Positions 51,691 through 64,000 of a stretch of 64,000 nucleotides of DNA are shown here, in pieces. This DNA comes from Cololabis saira (taxonomy: Eukaryota; Chordata; Actinopteri; Beloniformes; Belonidae). A program made the position numbers and the translations under genes. The notes under the pieces are model-generated. The model worked only from the letters and a program-made list of their open reading frames with translations. It had not been told where the DNA came from and did not search any database. Every line of letters begins with the position of its first letter. Position 1 is the stretch's first letter. Location of the stretch: the NCBI RefSeq assembly GCF_033807715.1, contig NC_084599.1, forward strand, positions 33,382,660 to 33,446,659. The letters are read 5' to 3'.

Positions 51691-53689
51691 CTTTAATTTT
51701 GTGCATTCACCGTATCCGTCCTTTTCAATTTACGTTTTTACTGCATAATCTTAAGCTTCTGCTTTTAAATGTGTTGCTGAAGCTTTTCCTCTTATGGATG
51801 CACTCTCGCATATAAAAATATGGTTCTATAATTAAATTCCTCTCTCTATGATATACATGTCAAACTCATGGTCTGAATGTAATGTTTTAGTCATTTGGGA
51901 TACTTCATCAAAGGACTTTTTTCCCCCTTGCATTTATCAAAGATTCAAGATTCAGACTTAATGAAAAAAAGCTGGTCGATCTGATATTCGAGGTACGTTT
52001 GGCCTGATGATGGTTGCAGAATTTATAACACCAATGAGAGCTGTCTATTTATTCTTTTACTTTTTTAATGATGAATTCTTTTTTTTCTCCCTTGTTTGCA
52101 CACATATTTATGCTTAATACCAAGTTTGGTAAAACTCTATGTGCATTTTAATCTTACAACAAAGGGGTTTTGTGTGTGTATATGTGCATAGGTGTGTGCG
52201 TGAGTGTGTTTCCTTGTCCAACCCTCTTGGCAGTCTAATATATTTTATTGCTGTTCCCTCAAGTAAATGAGAAAGGGAGGGATAAAGTTAAAAATAATTG
52301 AAAAAAAACTAAGATCACCAAAAGCAGCAATGAAAACAAGACAGTTTGGTGACTGTGTGATGTGTTGTGGTCTCTGTGAATGAATGTATAATGTGTTATA
52401 AGACAGACAGGTACTTATAAATAGTGTAGTGCGTGTGCAGTTTTTTGGGGATGCATGCTATGAGTATGCTATGAGTATAATTAAGTGTTGGGTGGGGTAG
52501 GGCCTGTTGTTATATATAAATACATGATATTAAAGATGGATTCTGATGGTATGGATCATCAGTAATATCCAAAAGACGGCTCACCTTTTGGTGTCGGTTG
52601 GCCACAGGGAAGACTGTGCTAATTTGTTGGCTCAGGCAGTGAATTATGGACACAAACATCATGAAATGGCCTCGCTAAACATCTGTGTCTTCATTTCTTA
52701 TCTCATAAGCTATATGTGTATTTTAGTCAGTAGAAAATTAAAAAGAAAAAAAACAGATTTTATCTAATTTCCTAGAACTTCATTTGACATTTAGACAAAA
52801 AGTAGCAAAACATTTTTGGTGAACACTCTTCATTAAGCAGCCGACAAAACAGTGGGGTTTTTGTAGTCGTAAGGACTCTTATTTGATTCATCTAAATATA
52901 GCCTCAGACAGTATAATTACATTTACTTTCTTCCTTGACCAGTGATGAATGGATTTAATGTATTGTAAAACGCCACTGATCTGCAAACACAACAGGTTGC
53001 CCTTCACGTGTGATGAGAAGGGTCAGCTGGTCAGCTACGGAGGCTCACCTCTCAGATATTATGCTGCTGTATAATAATTAGATTGTATTAGAGTTTTGTT
53101 TGGAACGCAGCAGCGGCATATAGAGGAATTACTGTCAAATGATTTCGATTTTAGGCAAATATAATTTAAACTAACTGGGAGCATCTTAGAAATAAATCAA
53201 ATGTTTGCCGAGCAATTAATGTGATAAATTAAGAGGAATCCAGGGACAATTTCGAAAGGTCATAAACAATCATACACAACTCCGCGAGGGGGGTGACGTT
53301 TGTTGCAATAGTTTTCAGTTGGCTAAATAAGCACGTCTTATTTTTAACTATTTGCTGTGTGCGTACAAAGTCTGTAGAAAATTCACTGCAGTGATAGATA
53401 TTACATCAGGAATTGCCCGGAGTAACAAGGTCTGCATTAGTTGTTTGGGGACCAGGGCACACTGATGAGAAACTGATGGAACAAGACACACACGGATAAT
53501 ACTGTCGGAATGCTACTACGCAAGCAAACACAAGGACAGAAGTCATATGCAGAGGATGCTTCGTTACTTTGAAAGTTAACTAAGAAACACCCGGTGGGTC
53601 TGTGTTCCAATGTCCAGAAACAGAACTTGATGATCAAATAACAAAGATGCTTCGGCAAGGGGGAGCCTGGACAGCTCATCAGGGGGGAT
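51691..53689. other. intergenic, nothing recognised
   Basis: AT-rich unique sequence; the frames at 52546-52767 and 53437-53679 show no domain. Confidence 0.45.
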
Positions 53690-54140
53690 TTATTGTCATC
53701 CCTATCATCGGAGACTGGGTATCAAGCCCCATTAAGATTTCCTGATAACCTGGACATGAGGGAATCTGAGCTGAGAAGAAAGATCATAACTAAGCTGGAT
53801 AGCTTATGAGCCTGCGTGACCTCTTTACCAAGGCTAAGAGACTCAACTGGAGCCATCATCGAGCCCAATCTAGTGTACAGCACAGCAGCAGTGAGAGATG
53901 CTGACAAAAAACCATAGGTAAGAAGTCCTCAGTGGCCAAGAAGTCTAGAAATGGAGATCAAGGCTACACTGAGGGAGGTAAATCAGTTGTCCGGGCAGCT
54001 AAAAGGGTGAAATGAAACAGCTGCCTAAGAAGCTCCACAAACTCGCCAAAGACAGAATCACAGCTTTGAGCACCTGACAGATCAGATTTTTATCAGTTGC
54101 TGGGAAGGCCACATAAAATCAGGCCAAAATTGAAGAATGT
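53690..54140 (+). mobile_element. possible decayed LINE ORF, plus strand
   Basis: Near 53948-53993 the plus strand reads LEMEIKATLREVNQLSG, resembling the -KIKATRREVSQLSE- segment that precedes the reverse transcriptase in some fish LINEs. The following sequence stays alignable in style but is full of stops and shifts. No ends identified. Confidence 0.3.
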
Positions 54141-57100
54141 GTCCACCTCACTTAATGCACGTTTGTGTAACTCTAGTTCTTGTGTCACTACACTAGTGCA
54201 GCACAACAATGTTATCCGACACCCTGGTTGAAACTCTGGTATACTTTTAAATAAAGTCACACACTAGTAATAAAATATTTAACTGGAATTTTGGGACCAC
54301 TTTAACAACAGTTATAATTTAAAGGGTAATCATTTATTTAAAAGTCCCACGCTCCTACTTTTAATTTGCAGTGCAAGGCTGCAAAGTGCAAAGAGCAAAA
54401 CAGTTGGTTAGTCCAAAAATTCATCTGACCCAAAGTCATCACACATTATCATCTCGTATTTTGGCAACAAAGAGTTCTTTGTGGACGTTAATTCTTTTTA
54501 AGATAAAACAGCCTTTTTACGCGCCTAGTTTGTTGCCACTGTTGCAATGACCAGAGGAGCAGGATAAATCATTATCGTGGTTGTGAAGTGACAGCCTAAA
54601 TCATGCTGCGCTGGTGCACAGATATGGAACGGATAAACGTATTCAACTAGAAAAATGTGCAAAAGCATTAAAGATCATGAACTCTTCCAAACCAGAACTG
54701 ATGTCTTATCTACAGGACCACTTGTCATGATTTTTTTTCCTTTATTATTCATTGTTAATTGTTGACTGTGAATAGAGAGCTCTCTCTGCTTCCCTCTCTT
54801 TCTATCCAGTTGACATTCCTGATAGGGAAAATCCAGAATTTCTGATGAAGTGCAAAACATTACATATACAAGCAGAAATTTGGGATCGCTTGCAGCTACT
54901 GTTTGACAGTGATCCCACTACATGGATCTGCAATGACAACTCAATGGCCAAAAGACCATGAAATAGACATGACATATGCTGCAAAACTTTTAAAATATGC
55001 TACTTCCTCAATATTATCCTTGACTGGCTTGCTTTGTTTCAAATGTGTGTCCAAACCATGTACACAGATGAATGACCCTGCAAAGGAATTTCTGCTGCAG
55101 CTCAATGAAATGACTTTTGCAGGGCAAATTTAATATGTGGTTTTGTCCAGACAATATGGGGGTCTGAGAAGATCTGCTCTGCCCTGGAGCTGGAGGATGA
55201 AGAAGAGCAACAAGAAGGATAATGAGGCCTTTGTCAGCCTTTGAAAGTTTGAAGGCTCCTTCCAGAAAGCGGCGAAACCTGACACAGAAAGAAAAGTCCC
55301 TGCAGGGGGAAATAAGATGGTTTATCATTGCATAAGTGCAAGAAACGCTTCGTAATTAAGGTGCAGAAGAAATGCAAACAGAAAAATTAAATGATAGGAA
55401 CATGGTGGTGCTTGGGTAATTGGTCGTGTTATACGCAAGCAGAGGGTTGGAGGAGTTGGATTCAGTTTGCTTTGCATGTTTGGGACCTTGTATGCTCATT
55501 GATGTCACCCTTGTTGTTTCACCTCCTCCATCCTACACTGCACGGCCTGGATAAAGAAAGAAGCCTCTGTACTGCTGCATTCTGGGATAAAGAAAACAAA
55601 AAAATCACTATGATAAGGAGTATTTTTAAACAGATGTCAGTCTCTCCGAGGCAACTAAGTTACACAATTTAGTTGCAGTGAAGGTGCAGGAATGCTTATT
55701 CAGCGCTCATCAAGTCATCCTAGTGATTGAGTCCTATTTGAGGCAGTATACAAAAGACGGCCTCTGTTTGAGATCTGCCATGAAAAAACATGGGTTTCGC
55801 CCTTTATACTTTTGTACATACAGGCAAATTTCAGACCGGCCTGTCTGACAAATAATAATGTCAAATCCAGCTGCTTTAATGGATTTAAAGACCCAGTACA
55901 TTTGCAGATGTAAGAATAACTATACTGTATATCTAAAAAGTGAGAAAAGGACATGTATTCGATTTAAACATTAAACATTCTGATGTGTGAAACAAAGTTT
56001 CCTTTGACCACTTGTATGTCCATCTGGGACGGCGTTGAAGGAGTACACAAAAGCCCAGACACCATGAACAAGGACAAGCCTGCAGAGCAATTCATCCAAC
56101 ATGTCACCGATCAGAGTCTCCGTGGACCCAGGTGAGTCCATGGAGTTATCCGTATCCCGATTTGTCAACCTAAAACTGTTTTGTCTGCAAGGCAGTCGAT
56201 TTTTACTTGTTGCAATGTGCAGGATATCGTGAAAAGAGATTAATAAAACAATATTTTATGCTGATGATTTGTATTCTCTACACACCCCTGATGTGAACTC
56301 TGGTACTATAAGTTGATTGCTTGGAGTTTGGAGTTAACCTGGTCATGTAAGGATTCAATCTTTTCTGACAAATACAATAATTTTTACATTTTCTTCACCA
56401 GTGGACAATTGTCACTTATTACTAATTTAGGCACAGTGGCATCATGTGTTGAACTGTTAAAACAGCTCGCCACATATAAGTAACCCCACCACAGCAAAGA
56501 AGCTGGATGAACCTCGGACTTCACAGTTGGCTTATTCGTCACTGTTGTTTAAGGATTTAGAGTCTAACATGGGAAGCGTTACCATATATGTTTTTGTAAC
56601 CAGGGCTGCATTCACAGACAAATAGGAATCTGCATCTTCCAACTACTCCAGGATATGAAACAATAAACAAATGACTGATTATTGGTCTGTTTGTTGTTCA
56701 TACTTAGTTTTGACTTTCCACTTTTGAGGTGCAGCAGATGCAGCACAACTTGAAGTTGTGGCTGGAGAACATGGTTGGAGATAAAGATGAGGAGGCCGTT
56801 TAGTTCTGCTCTGATCTGGGTCTGTGATGTGCCTTTAAGTTCCTGCGGCTGAATGGCTCTTTAAGTGACATATTTTCATATGTTCATATGTGTCATCTGA
56901 TGTAAGTTACACAGTTGTGTTTTGTGAGTGTTTTTTTAGTCGAGTGTAACCCGGCATAAGAAAATAACAGACAGAAAAATTCCATTTTTTCTTTTATTTG
57001 ATATGGTACTTTAAATAACCCCCCTACAAAAAGAACAGAAAACTGATCACCATTTCTATATATACATTTTTGTGTCATATTTGATGTTTGGGGGTATTTA

Positions 57101-57759
57101 TTGCAATTTACTGACCACAACAATGCTTACAAAAGATTATTTGGGGAAAAAGTTTGATGAGAGGTCTCAGAAATTCCTTTTTCAAACAGGATCCACTGGG
57201 CCTTACAGGGTTACGACCCTCAAATAAATGGGGGATTTTTATTCTTTACATAGTTTGTCCCCTTTAATGTTTGCTACCAAAAAAAAAAAACCCATCACCA
57301 ATCTAATATAGGAAATCACTGCTCAATGCTGATGCTGGTGCAGAATGAGGAGCCGATTCGCTGATTGCATTTTAGCACATTAGGCCCTTTTGTAAACATT
57401 TGATAACATTCAAAGAAGGCGTTAGGCTTTTCCAAATGACATTAGACCCCTTGAGCATGAGTCATCTGACAGGAATACATGTAATTTCTAGAATAGATTG
57501 TTTTTGTGCAGAATTCTAACATGATAATTGAATTTGCTGTTCTGAGCTGCTTTTTCAAGTCCAGTCACATGGCCCCATTAACCATTTAACTTCGCCTTTG
57601 GTTCTTGAGTTAGGACATTACAGACCTAGATGAAGTCTGCCAAATAACTATTTACCGCAGCACTTTGATTGTAACATCTTTAAATGATACAATTGACTTG
57701 ATTCTCCACAAGCTTGCTCCCTGAGCCAGAAGCTGCTGGCTGATAAAAGTCAGAAACCA
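54141..57759. other. 3.6 kb intergenic, nothing recognised
   Basis: No repeat or gene is supported. The frames at 55014-55328 (minus), 55391-55672 (plus) and 55715-55954 (minus) have no recognisable domains. Confidence 0.4.
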
Positions 57760-57928
57760 GGGGCCATATTCATAAAGCGTCTTAATACAAAGACTTACTT
57801 TTGGTGACAAACTCTAAAACAAAAACAAAAAAAGTTCATTTTCTAAGAACATCCATAAAGCTACGATTAGATCCCGGTAAAGATTAAAGTTAAGCATCCT
57901 AGTTGGGAGCCAACTAGGATGCTTAACT
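57760..57928. mobile_element. possible MITE fragment with terminal hairpin
   Basis: GGGGCCATATTCATAAAGCG resembles the end of a common fish MITE family. The fragment stops at a hairpin at 57888-57928, with 19-nt arms (AGTTAAGCATCCTAGTTGG) and a 3-nt loop. The opposite end is missing. Confidence 0.5.
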
Positions 57929-59344
57929 AGTCGAGGCGAAGAACTGTTGGAAGAAGGGAGCAGAAAATGTCTGAAGAGAACATTGAATAACAAAACACTT
58001 CTGATTACACCGTGCAGGAATAATATTAGTGGTTGATGGCATGCTCATTTCCTCCATCCAGCCTAATAATTCATAACCCATGAAATCAACGTGACAACAA
58101 AGCACTTCAATACAATGAACGGGCCTTGTCGCTGTGCAGTTAAAATGATCAAAAATCAAATCACTATATACTTACAAAAGTTACAAAATTGGGACCGAAA
58201 CTGTGCACAACATCAGAAGGAAAGACCTCTGTTCATTGTGTTCTTCCCACCAGCCACCAACGTTGGCAGCTAGCTAATGTCCACTGAGCATAAATCTTCA
58301 CAAATAAAAACTCTGACTGACAGCAAATATACAATCTGTAGATATTATCAGTTAATCAGGATAAGTGCATTCTGCCCTTTCTTTTTGCAAGCTTTGTGCG
58401 GATAGCTGTTAAATAAAACCTTTTAGTAAGCAGGAAGCTCCTCAGACGTCTCAATCATGCAAGTAACCAAATATTAGATTTGGTGTTTTTAGTTTTTGAA
58501 AAACTGTCGAAGAATTATATTGGGAGAGGGTTTTTCCAAATAAGTGAAGAACAAGCCACAGTTATAACAAATAAAAAGCTAATAAAGTATAATTTCCTGG
58601 ACAACTAACACTGTTTAGAAGAAACATTCTCCCTAATTACCTAATTTACTTAATAAATATAAATATTAATTTGGTAAATGTTGAAATGTTGAGAAGGCAG
58701 CACCTAGTGGCCCTCAGTGGCAGTGCACTTAATGAAGCCATTACCACTTTTATGGATTTTCTAGATTACTTCAGCCTGTACTCATTCCTTAATTAATCCC
58801 ATTAATTAAATGTGTCAAAATCCCCAACATCTCAGGGCAAACACAAAGCACACTTTGGTTTCAGTGCCCAGAAGCACTGGCAAGAGCATTATTAGTCTTC
58901 ATTCTGGAGTGTTTATTTTTGAAAAAGTTTTATTTTTTAATGTATCTGGGGAAGGGGCATGGAGGAAAATCACAGGTCCATCAACTGCAGCTTGACATTA
59001 TCACTTTGAAACTGCTATATTTTCACACTTTTCACTCCTTTCTTTCACAGGTTGCTTCATGGTTAGGTTAAGGCACTAAATCTGCTTTGTTAAGTTTAGG
59101 AGCCTTACCATGTTGCTTAGGGTCGTTGTGGTCAGGTCTGAGATACTGAAATCTCTCTACATTAGATTATGATGTGGCAAACTATTACTTCAGTTTGTTC
59201 ACTTTAGTTCACCGAAACCACCTTCTGCATTAACTTGTTGCAACCAGGGATTCAGAAAACAAGGCTGCACTTGATGCCATTAGCGTGAGCACATTCAATT
59301 CATTAATAATTTATTAATCACCAAAGGAAAACCCCATGTTGCGA
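57929..59344. other. intergenic, nothing recognised
   Basis: Unique AT-rich sequence. Short frames only. Confidence 0.45.
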
Positions 59345-59880
59345 TAACTGTCACTATTTAAGATTCTTCAAAGAGTCCTTGTAGGTGGTTATAGATGTTT
59401 ACAGGAAGGATCTTCTGTACATGTCTGTGTTGCAGGGCATCTGAAGAAGCATCTGACTAAAGACACTCTGTTGTTGAATTGCCGTCTTGTAAAGAAAATG
59501 CTCAGCGTTGTCCATAATGTTTTCCATTTCATGAAGCATCCGTTTTCCCACAACCAGCTAGACGCTCCAGAGCAGTCACCAGAACAGAGACAGCCTTCTT
59601 TATCAGCTCCTTTAACTGGCTCTGATGCTGCACCCCCTCCCAGCAGACGAGACTGCACTCACCACATCCTTATGGAAGATGTGCAACATCTTGCAAACAC
59701 TGAAGGACCTTAGCCTCCTCAAGAAACACAGTGTGCTCCGGCCCTTCCAGCAGACAGTATTACTGTTGACATCTCCAATCCAGTCTGGCGTTCAGGTGAC
59801 TGCTGAGGGATTTTTGCATCCACAACATCTACTTCTTGTCCCACGATAGAAATAATGTTTGACTAGTGTTTAATATGAGG
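59345..59880 (-). pseudogene. LINE polymerase C-terminal remnant, minus strand
   Basis: Minus-strand reading in successive frames gives GRSTLCFLRRLRSFSVC, then KELIKKAVSVL, then MENIMDNAEHFLYKTAIQQQ and NTDMYRRSFL. These occur in this order after the reverse transcriptase of a group of fish LINEs: the FLRRLRSF motif, a MDN-HPLY block, then a TDRYR-SF block. At least one frameshift and stops separate them, so it is inactive. Catalytic motifs are absent. Confidence 0.75.
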
Positions 59881-60480
59881 AAAATTGACTTTCCATTCTA
59901 TGGCCATTGACATCAAAGTCTTTTTTTTCCACTGTTTCTATTAACCAATCACAACCTATAAGTGCTGTGTATGCAGAAAACAAAGATGAAAATATAACCC
60001 TTTGACAAGATATTTATTTAAAATATATGAATCAATGATCATCCTGTGAACAAACTACTGAACTCCCCGTCCTATCAGCAAGAAGGTTTCCCGATGCTTG
60101 CATGGGTCATCTTGAGTTCAGACTTCCAAAGTACATGTGACTTAGTCTAAAAAAAGGTTAGAAAGACACTAATGCAAAGAAATCAAGCAAACAAACACCA
60201 GGAATACTTGAGGGAGTGCATGAAAGGTGCACAAAAAAATGTGAAAACTTTTCAGTAACACCTTCCCAACACCTTTTTGAAGTGTTCAGTATTTGCCAAT
60301 GTTGAGGTGACTAAGTGACCAGAAAAAGAAAATCTGAGCGTGTCTGCTCCCGGATGTCTTTACAGATCACTCTGCAGCAGAGAAAACTACTGAAACATGC
60401 AAGCAGCTGTTTTCCAGGACGCCCACACTGACTTACAACAGTGTCATCTTTACTTAACGTTGTCATTATAATTAAGGCGC

Positions 60481-60484
<4 letters not shown>
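59881..60484. other. intergenic, nothing recognised
   Basis: No supported feature. Confidence 0.5.

Positions 60485-60517
<33 letters not shown>
60485..60517. repeat. (GT)n microsatellite
   Basis: About 16 GT units. Confidence 0.97.
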
Positions 60518-60518
<1 letters not shown>

Positions 60519-63500
60519 TGAATGCAATTTCCTTTACCGTGCCTTGAAAGGGAATACAGTTGTGCACTCGTGTGACCCTAGTCGTGCTTATTTCCGCATG
60601 AGTCTGTCACTATGCTGACAGAAAATGAAGATAAAACTGAGAAGCTAACCTGAGAACAAGGGCACAATTCACATCGCAGCTAATATATGCAGAATTATAA
60701 AAAGGCTGTAGCAGTATGAATCAGGTCACAGTAGCTCATAGTTGTACGTCCAGAGCATTTATGGTGTACTTTAACACCTATTCATATGCAAAGAACAGAT
60801 GGCTTATATTTGAGAATCCCACAACACTCGGAGCATTGTAGACACCGTTAAACATATTCCAAACAACCGCCCCCGATACTTTTCATGCCAGTTGTGACTC
60901 ATCTTGACATCCAAACAGCTAATACCCTTTCCCTCCGTTTCCTGTGACAACAGTATATGTCTGTGATCTGCATGGTAGTCAAGCACCCAGTCCTTAAACA
61001 GTCACAGAGCATAAGTTGCGAGCCCGTCTCAGTGTGTGGCGGCGGCTGAAACCCCCCTATTGTCGGGCGGCGTGCTGGACCGGGCTGCACGTCCCCCCTC
61101 AGACACATCAAAAGAGCTTTCTCCGGCACTGCAGCAGAGGAGCTGCTTCTGGAGCTGTACGCGTTATTACATGCGAGGGGGGACTTGTGATCTTTTTAAT
61201 TATTCTGCACTTTATTTCTATCCCACCATTCAAAACGCAACATGAGAATTGATTGCCTCAAAGATCCATCTTCATAATCTCCCTCAGGCCCATAAATTAT
61301 CCAAGTTTGGGGCAGGGTGGACGAGCTGTGCAGGCACAAGCAGATCCCTTTCACAGCAGAGCAGAGCCACATCACTGCAGTGCGCTGGGGGTGGGGGGGT
61401 AATGGAGGGGTAGAGGGGAGCAAAACTGAATGGGGCTGCTCTTTTACTCGCAAGGGGAAGAAAAAAAAGTACACTTGTTATCTTGTGAACCCTCAAACAT
61501 GTAAGATGGGAATCTCTTGAATGTCAGTGACAGAAATGGAATTAACAAGAGATCTTTTTATTGTCACAGAAGGTCATTAGGCTGCCAATCGGGGTAATTA
61601 TGGAAATGATCTCCCCAGCTCTTTGGAATGTTTTTCTGCTTCCATAAGGACTTGAAAGTGTTCAATCAGCCTCTCTCGTGGGAAAGTTCAGCCATAACTG
61701 CAAGTGTACCAGCAAAATCAAATTAAGCAAAGAGATTTCATTAGTATTTATAGCCCCGAGGCATTTGTAAAAGTATGAAGCAGCAGAGTAATGTGGAACT
61801 GTGGAAGGCAGAATTATGGCTTAATGACAAAGGCCATACCTAGAAGACATACACATGGTAATGAATAGGAGGCATTGATTGCATCTGTAAAGAGGATTCT
61901 TGAGGGATTGTAAAATATTGATGCTTGTGTGGCTGACTTTGGACTCCCGCCGTGGCAGTGAGGGTGGTAACTTCTCCTGGGTGTTAACGATGTTTAGCTT
62001 GTTAACGTCATCATTTAAAGAAATGTAATCTTGTAAAAGAGCAAGTAAACGCTGAAATATGTGCAAAGGAAACACAAAGCAGAATGTGTGAGTCGATGCA
62101 GCACCTACAGGAGTAGTATCCAGTGCAAACAAGTTGTTTCGACCCTTAGTTTGTGATGTTATATTTCTAACATTAATAAGGACTGGGTATTTACTTAAAA
62201 GCTGACCATGAAAACTCTAATATTTTCAGTTCTTTTTTCTTTTATTTAACTGAAACTTAGATATAGGACTAGTTACTCATCCTACATGACAGTGAAAGAA
62301 GCCAGTTACTTTTATTAAAAATTTGTCATTATAGAACATAAGCAAAGCTCATGAAGTTTGCTGGATTCTTATACATTAAACTGCCCAAGACTGCTGAGAA
62401 TTATGACCATAAGGAAAATAGAATAATTTAAATGTTTTAGTTGTTTAGTTGTTCTTTCTTTTTTTTGAAGAAGAAGACTTTCCATGCAAAATTTCAAGCA
62501 CTTCACACTAACAAACTTTCAAATATATTTATTTATTCATATGTCAGGAGCCAAGCAAACAAACCATCTCCCAGGAGAAACCATGCATTGCATCAGGTGT
62601 TGTTTATTTCCATACCTGCCCTGAGCAGGTAAGCACAGCAGTAAACATGAAGTAAAAATACACACAAAGACATATCTTGCATACCACAAATAATACAATA
62701 TGATCTAACATGGATACACTTTCTGACTGCTCTATCCAACCAAAAAAAAAAAACATGTTTACCAGAAAACATATTACCGTATTCAGTCCAATACACCTTC
62801 ATGTAGTATTTTTGAACATTTCAATATGTTTTGTATTCTTATCAAGACGATATAATGATGGCTATCAGACATACCCATTATCTTCTCTGAGTATTTTAAC
62901 ATTTGAATATATTTTCTTGATATACTCAACATTTTGAGTCCATAAATCTGACAGGTAATAGAGCACAACAGAGCACATGTTCACCATAAAACTGTCACAG
63001 ATTGGGCAAAGAAAATCCAGCATACGGTTATGCTCTGGATATGCATTTCCGGTCAGACAAGGATGTTTTTTATAAGGTAAATAAGCACTGAAGTGTAAAA
63101 CCTAACCCTGAAGAAATTGTGTTTTTTTTTTCTAAGATGAATTCAAAAGGGCAACAAAAGCCTGCATGAGAAGAATCCTGTTGAAGCGTAATGATACAAG
63201 TTTAATTAAAATTGTTGACTTTTTTTAATTATTCACCCTTTTTGCCTTTATTTTCAACCCTAATTTAACATAAAAAGACATTTCAATGAAATATAAAAAG
63301 TAATTCCCTTTGAATCGTCTATAATTGGGTTCGAGCAAAGGTAAAGTGCCTTAGTGAGAAACATGACAGATTATTTGAAGGAAGATTATTATGGTGGGCA
63401 GGGCAGGAGATTGTAGGGGTGATTTATTGTGATGTTACATGTATATTTGTATGCATCAGTGGGCGAGAGGATATTGAGTTCAGGGGTTGTGCTGAATGAG

Positions 63501-64000
63501 GGGCCCTCGTCACGTGTCTTAAGAAAATGTGCTTGTGTAGGCCTATTTCTGACTTAATATTTTGATTTTTCACCTCTCAGAGGAACCCTGTCATGCTGAA
63601 GGTGTTTTTACATTTATTTAAACTTTAAAGCTTTTTTTGTGCAAAATTACAATTTTCTTTTGGCTAATATCAGTTCTCTATAAATGTACCAATCTTGTCA
63701 AGACTTGGTATCAAATCATTCCAAATAAACATTGGTATCATGAAGTCAAATGGTAGCACTAATGACTTCATCTTACATTAGGCCTTTTATTAGGTTTTAT
63801 TGAGTGCTCCTGAATGCACTTCTAGGATCTTTTCTTTAACAACTGCTCTTGCTTCCAGTTAATCCTCATACCAAAGATTTCACACCCTTGGCTGCAGGTC
63901 TGTTAACACGTTGTTTACCATCGTTTCGAGCACACAATGATTAGCTGCAAAAAGAAGCGATGGGCTGCATGTGTTTTGACACCGGACTTGAAGGCTGCGC
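60518..64000. other. intergenic, possible regulatory DNA at 61.0-61.8 kb
   Basis: No repeat families are recognised. The segment 61016-61470 is GC-richer with G runs (near 61386-61400). The segment 61540-61790 is repeat-free with motifs such as GGTAATTATGG. No gene is supported; the many short frames overlap on both strands. Confidence 0.4.

Overview
The window looks like 64 kb of teleost fish chromosome, probably intergenic. The evidence is the repeat content. There are short hAT-type transposons with intact 8-bp target duplications, TTAA-flanked MITEs, fish-type LINE fragments, and a common fish interspersed repeat with a (TGGA)n/(TCCA)n tail. Long (GT)n and (AT)n microsatellites are abundant. 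There are no bacterial, phage or organellar features. A percomorph fish is my best guess from the repeat families, but that is inference.

I found no complete protein-coding gene and no rRNA, tRNA or CRISPR. Two segments have some coding character. One is a possible 3'-terminal exon on the minus strand near 30.55-30.72 kb. The other is an unrecognised lysine-rich reading frame on the minus strand near 41.67-42.08 kb. The recognisable proteins are remnants of mobile elements: the C-terminus of a hAT transposase (42.83-42.97 kb) and C-terminal pieces of LINE polymerases (33.16-33.48, 51.37-51.49 and 59.35-59.88 kb).

Layout. 0-9 kb: end of a hAT-like element, a TIR element carrying a second MITE, a LINE tail, a short MITE with a perfect 8-bp duplication, a palindromic MITE with identical 54-bp arms, a 93-bp (TG)n and a 754-bp hAT element. 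9-23 kb: a 1.1-kb hAT element with another element inside it, two copies of a TTAA-flanked MITE, a 394-bp hAT element and a 0.67-kb long-inverted-repeat element. 23-30 kb: mostly unique DNA. 30-38 kb: the possible exon, a LINE, GC-richer unique DNA that may be regulatory, and a second copy of the 13-kb hAT family. 38-48 kb: a 100-bp (AT)n, an interstitial telomeric repeat between 11-bp duplications, a hAT element inserted in a pentanucleotide microsatellite, a large TIR element with a nested MITE, and a hAT element with a 41-bp minisatellite that sits inside an older repeat. 48-64 kb: mainly unique DNA with decayed LINE pieces.

The genes do not form a pathway. The useful information is in nesting order, target duplications and filled-versus-empty site comparisons, which give relative ages for several families. 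Some unique, non-repetitive stretches could be enhancers of a distant gene, but only alignment to other fish could show that.
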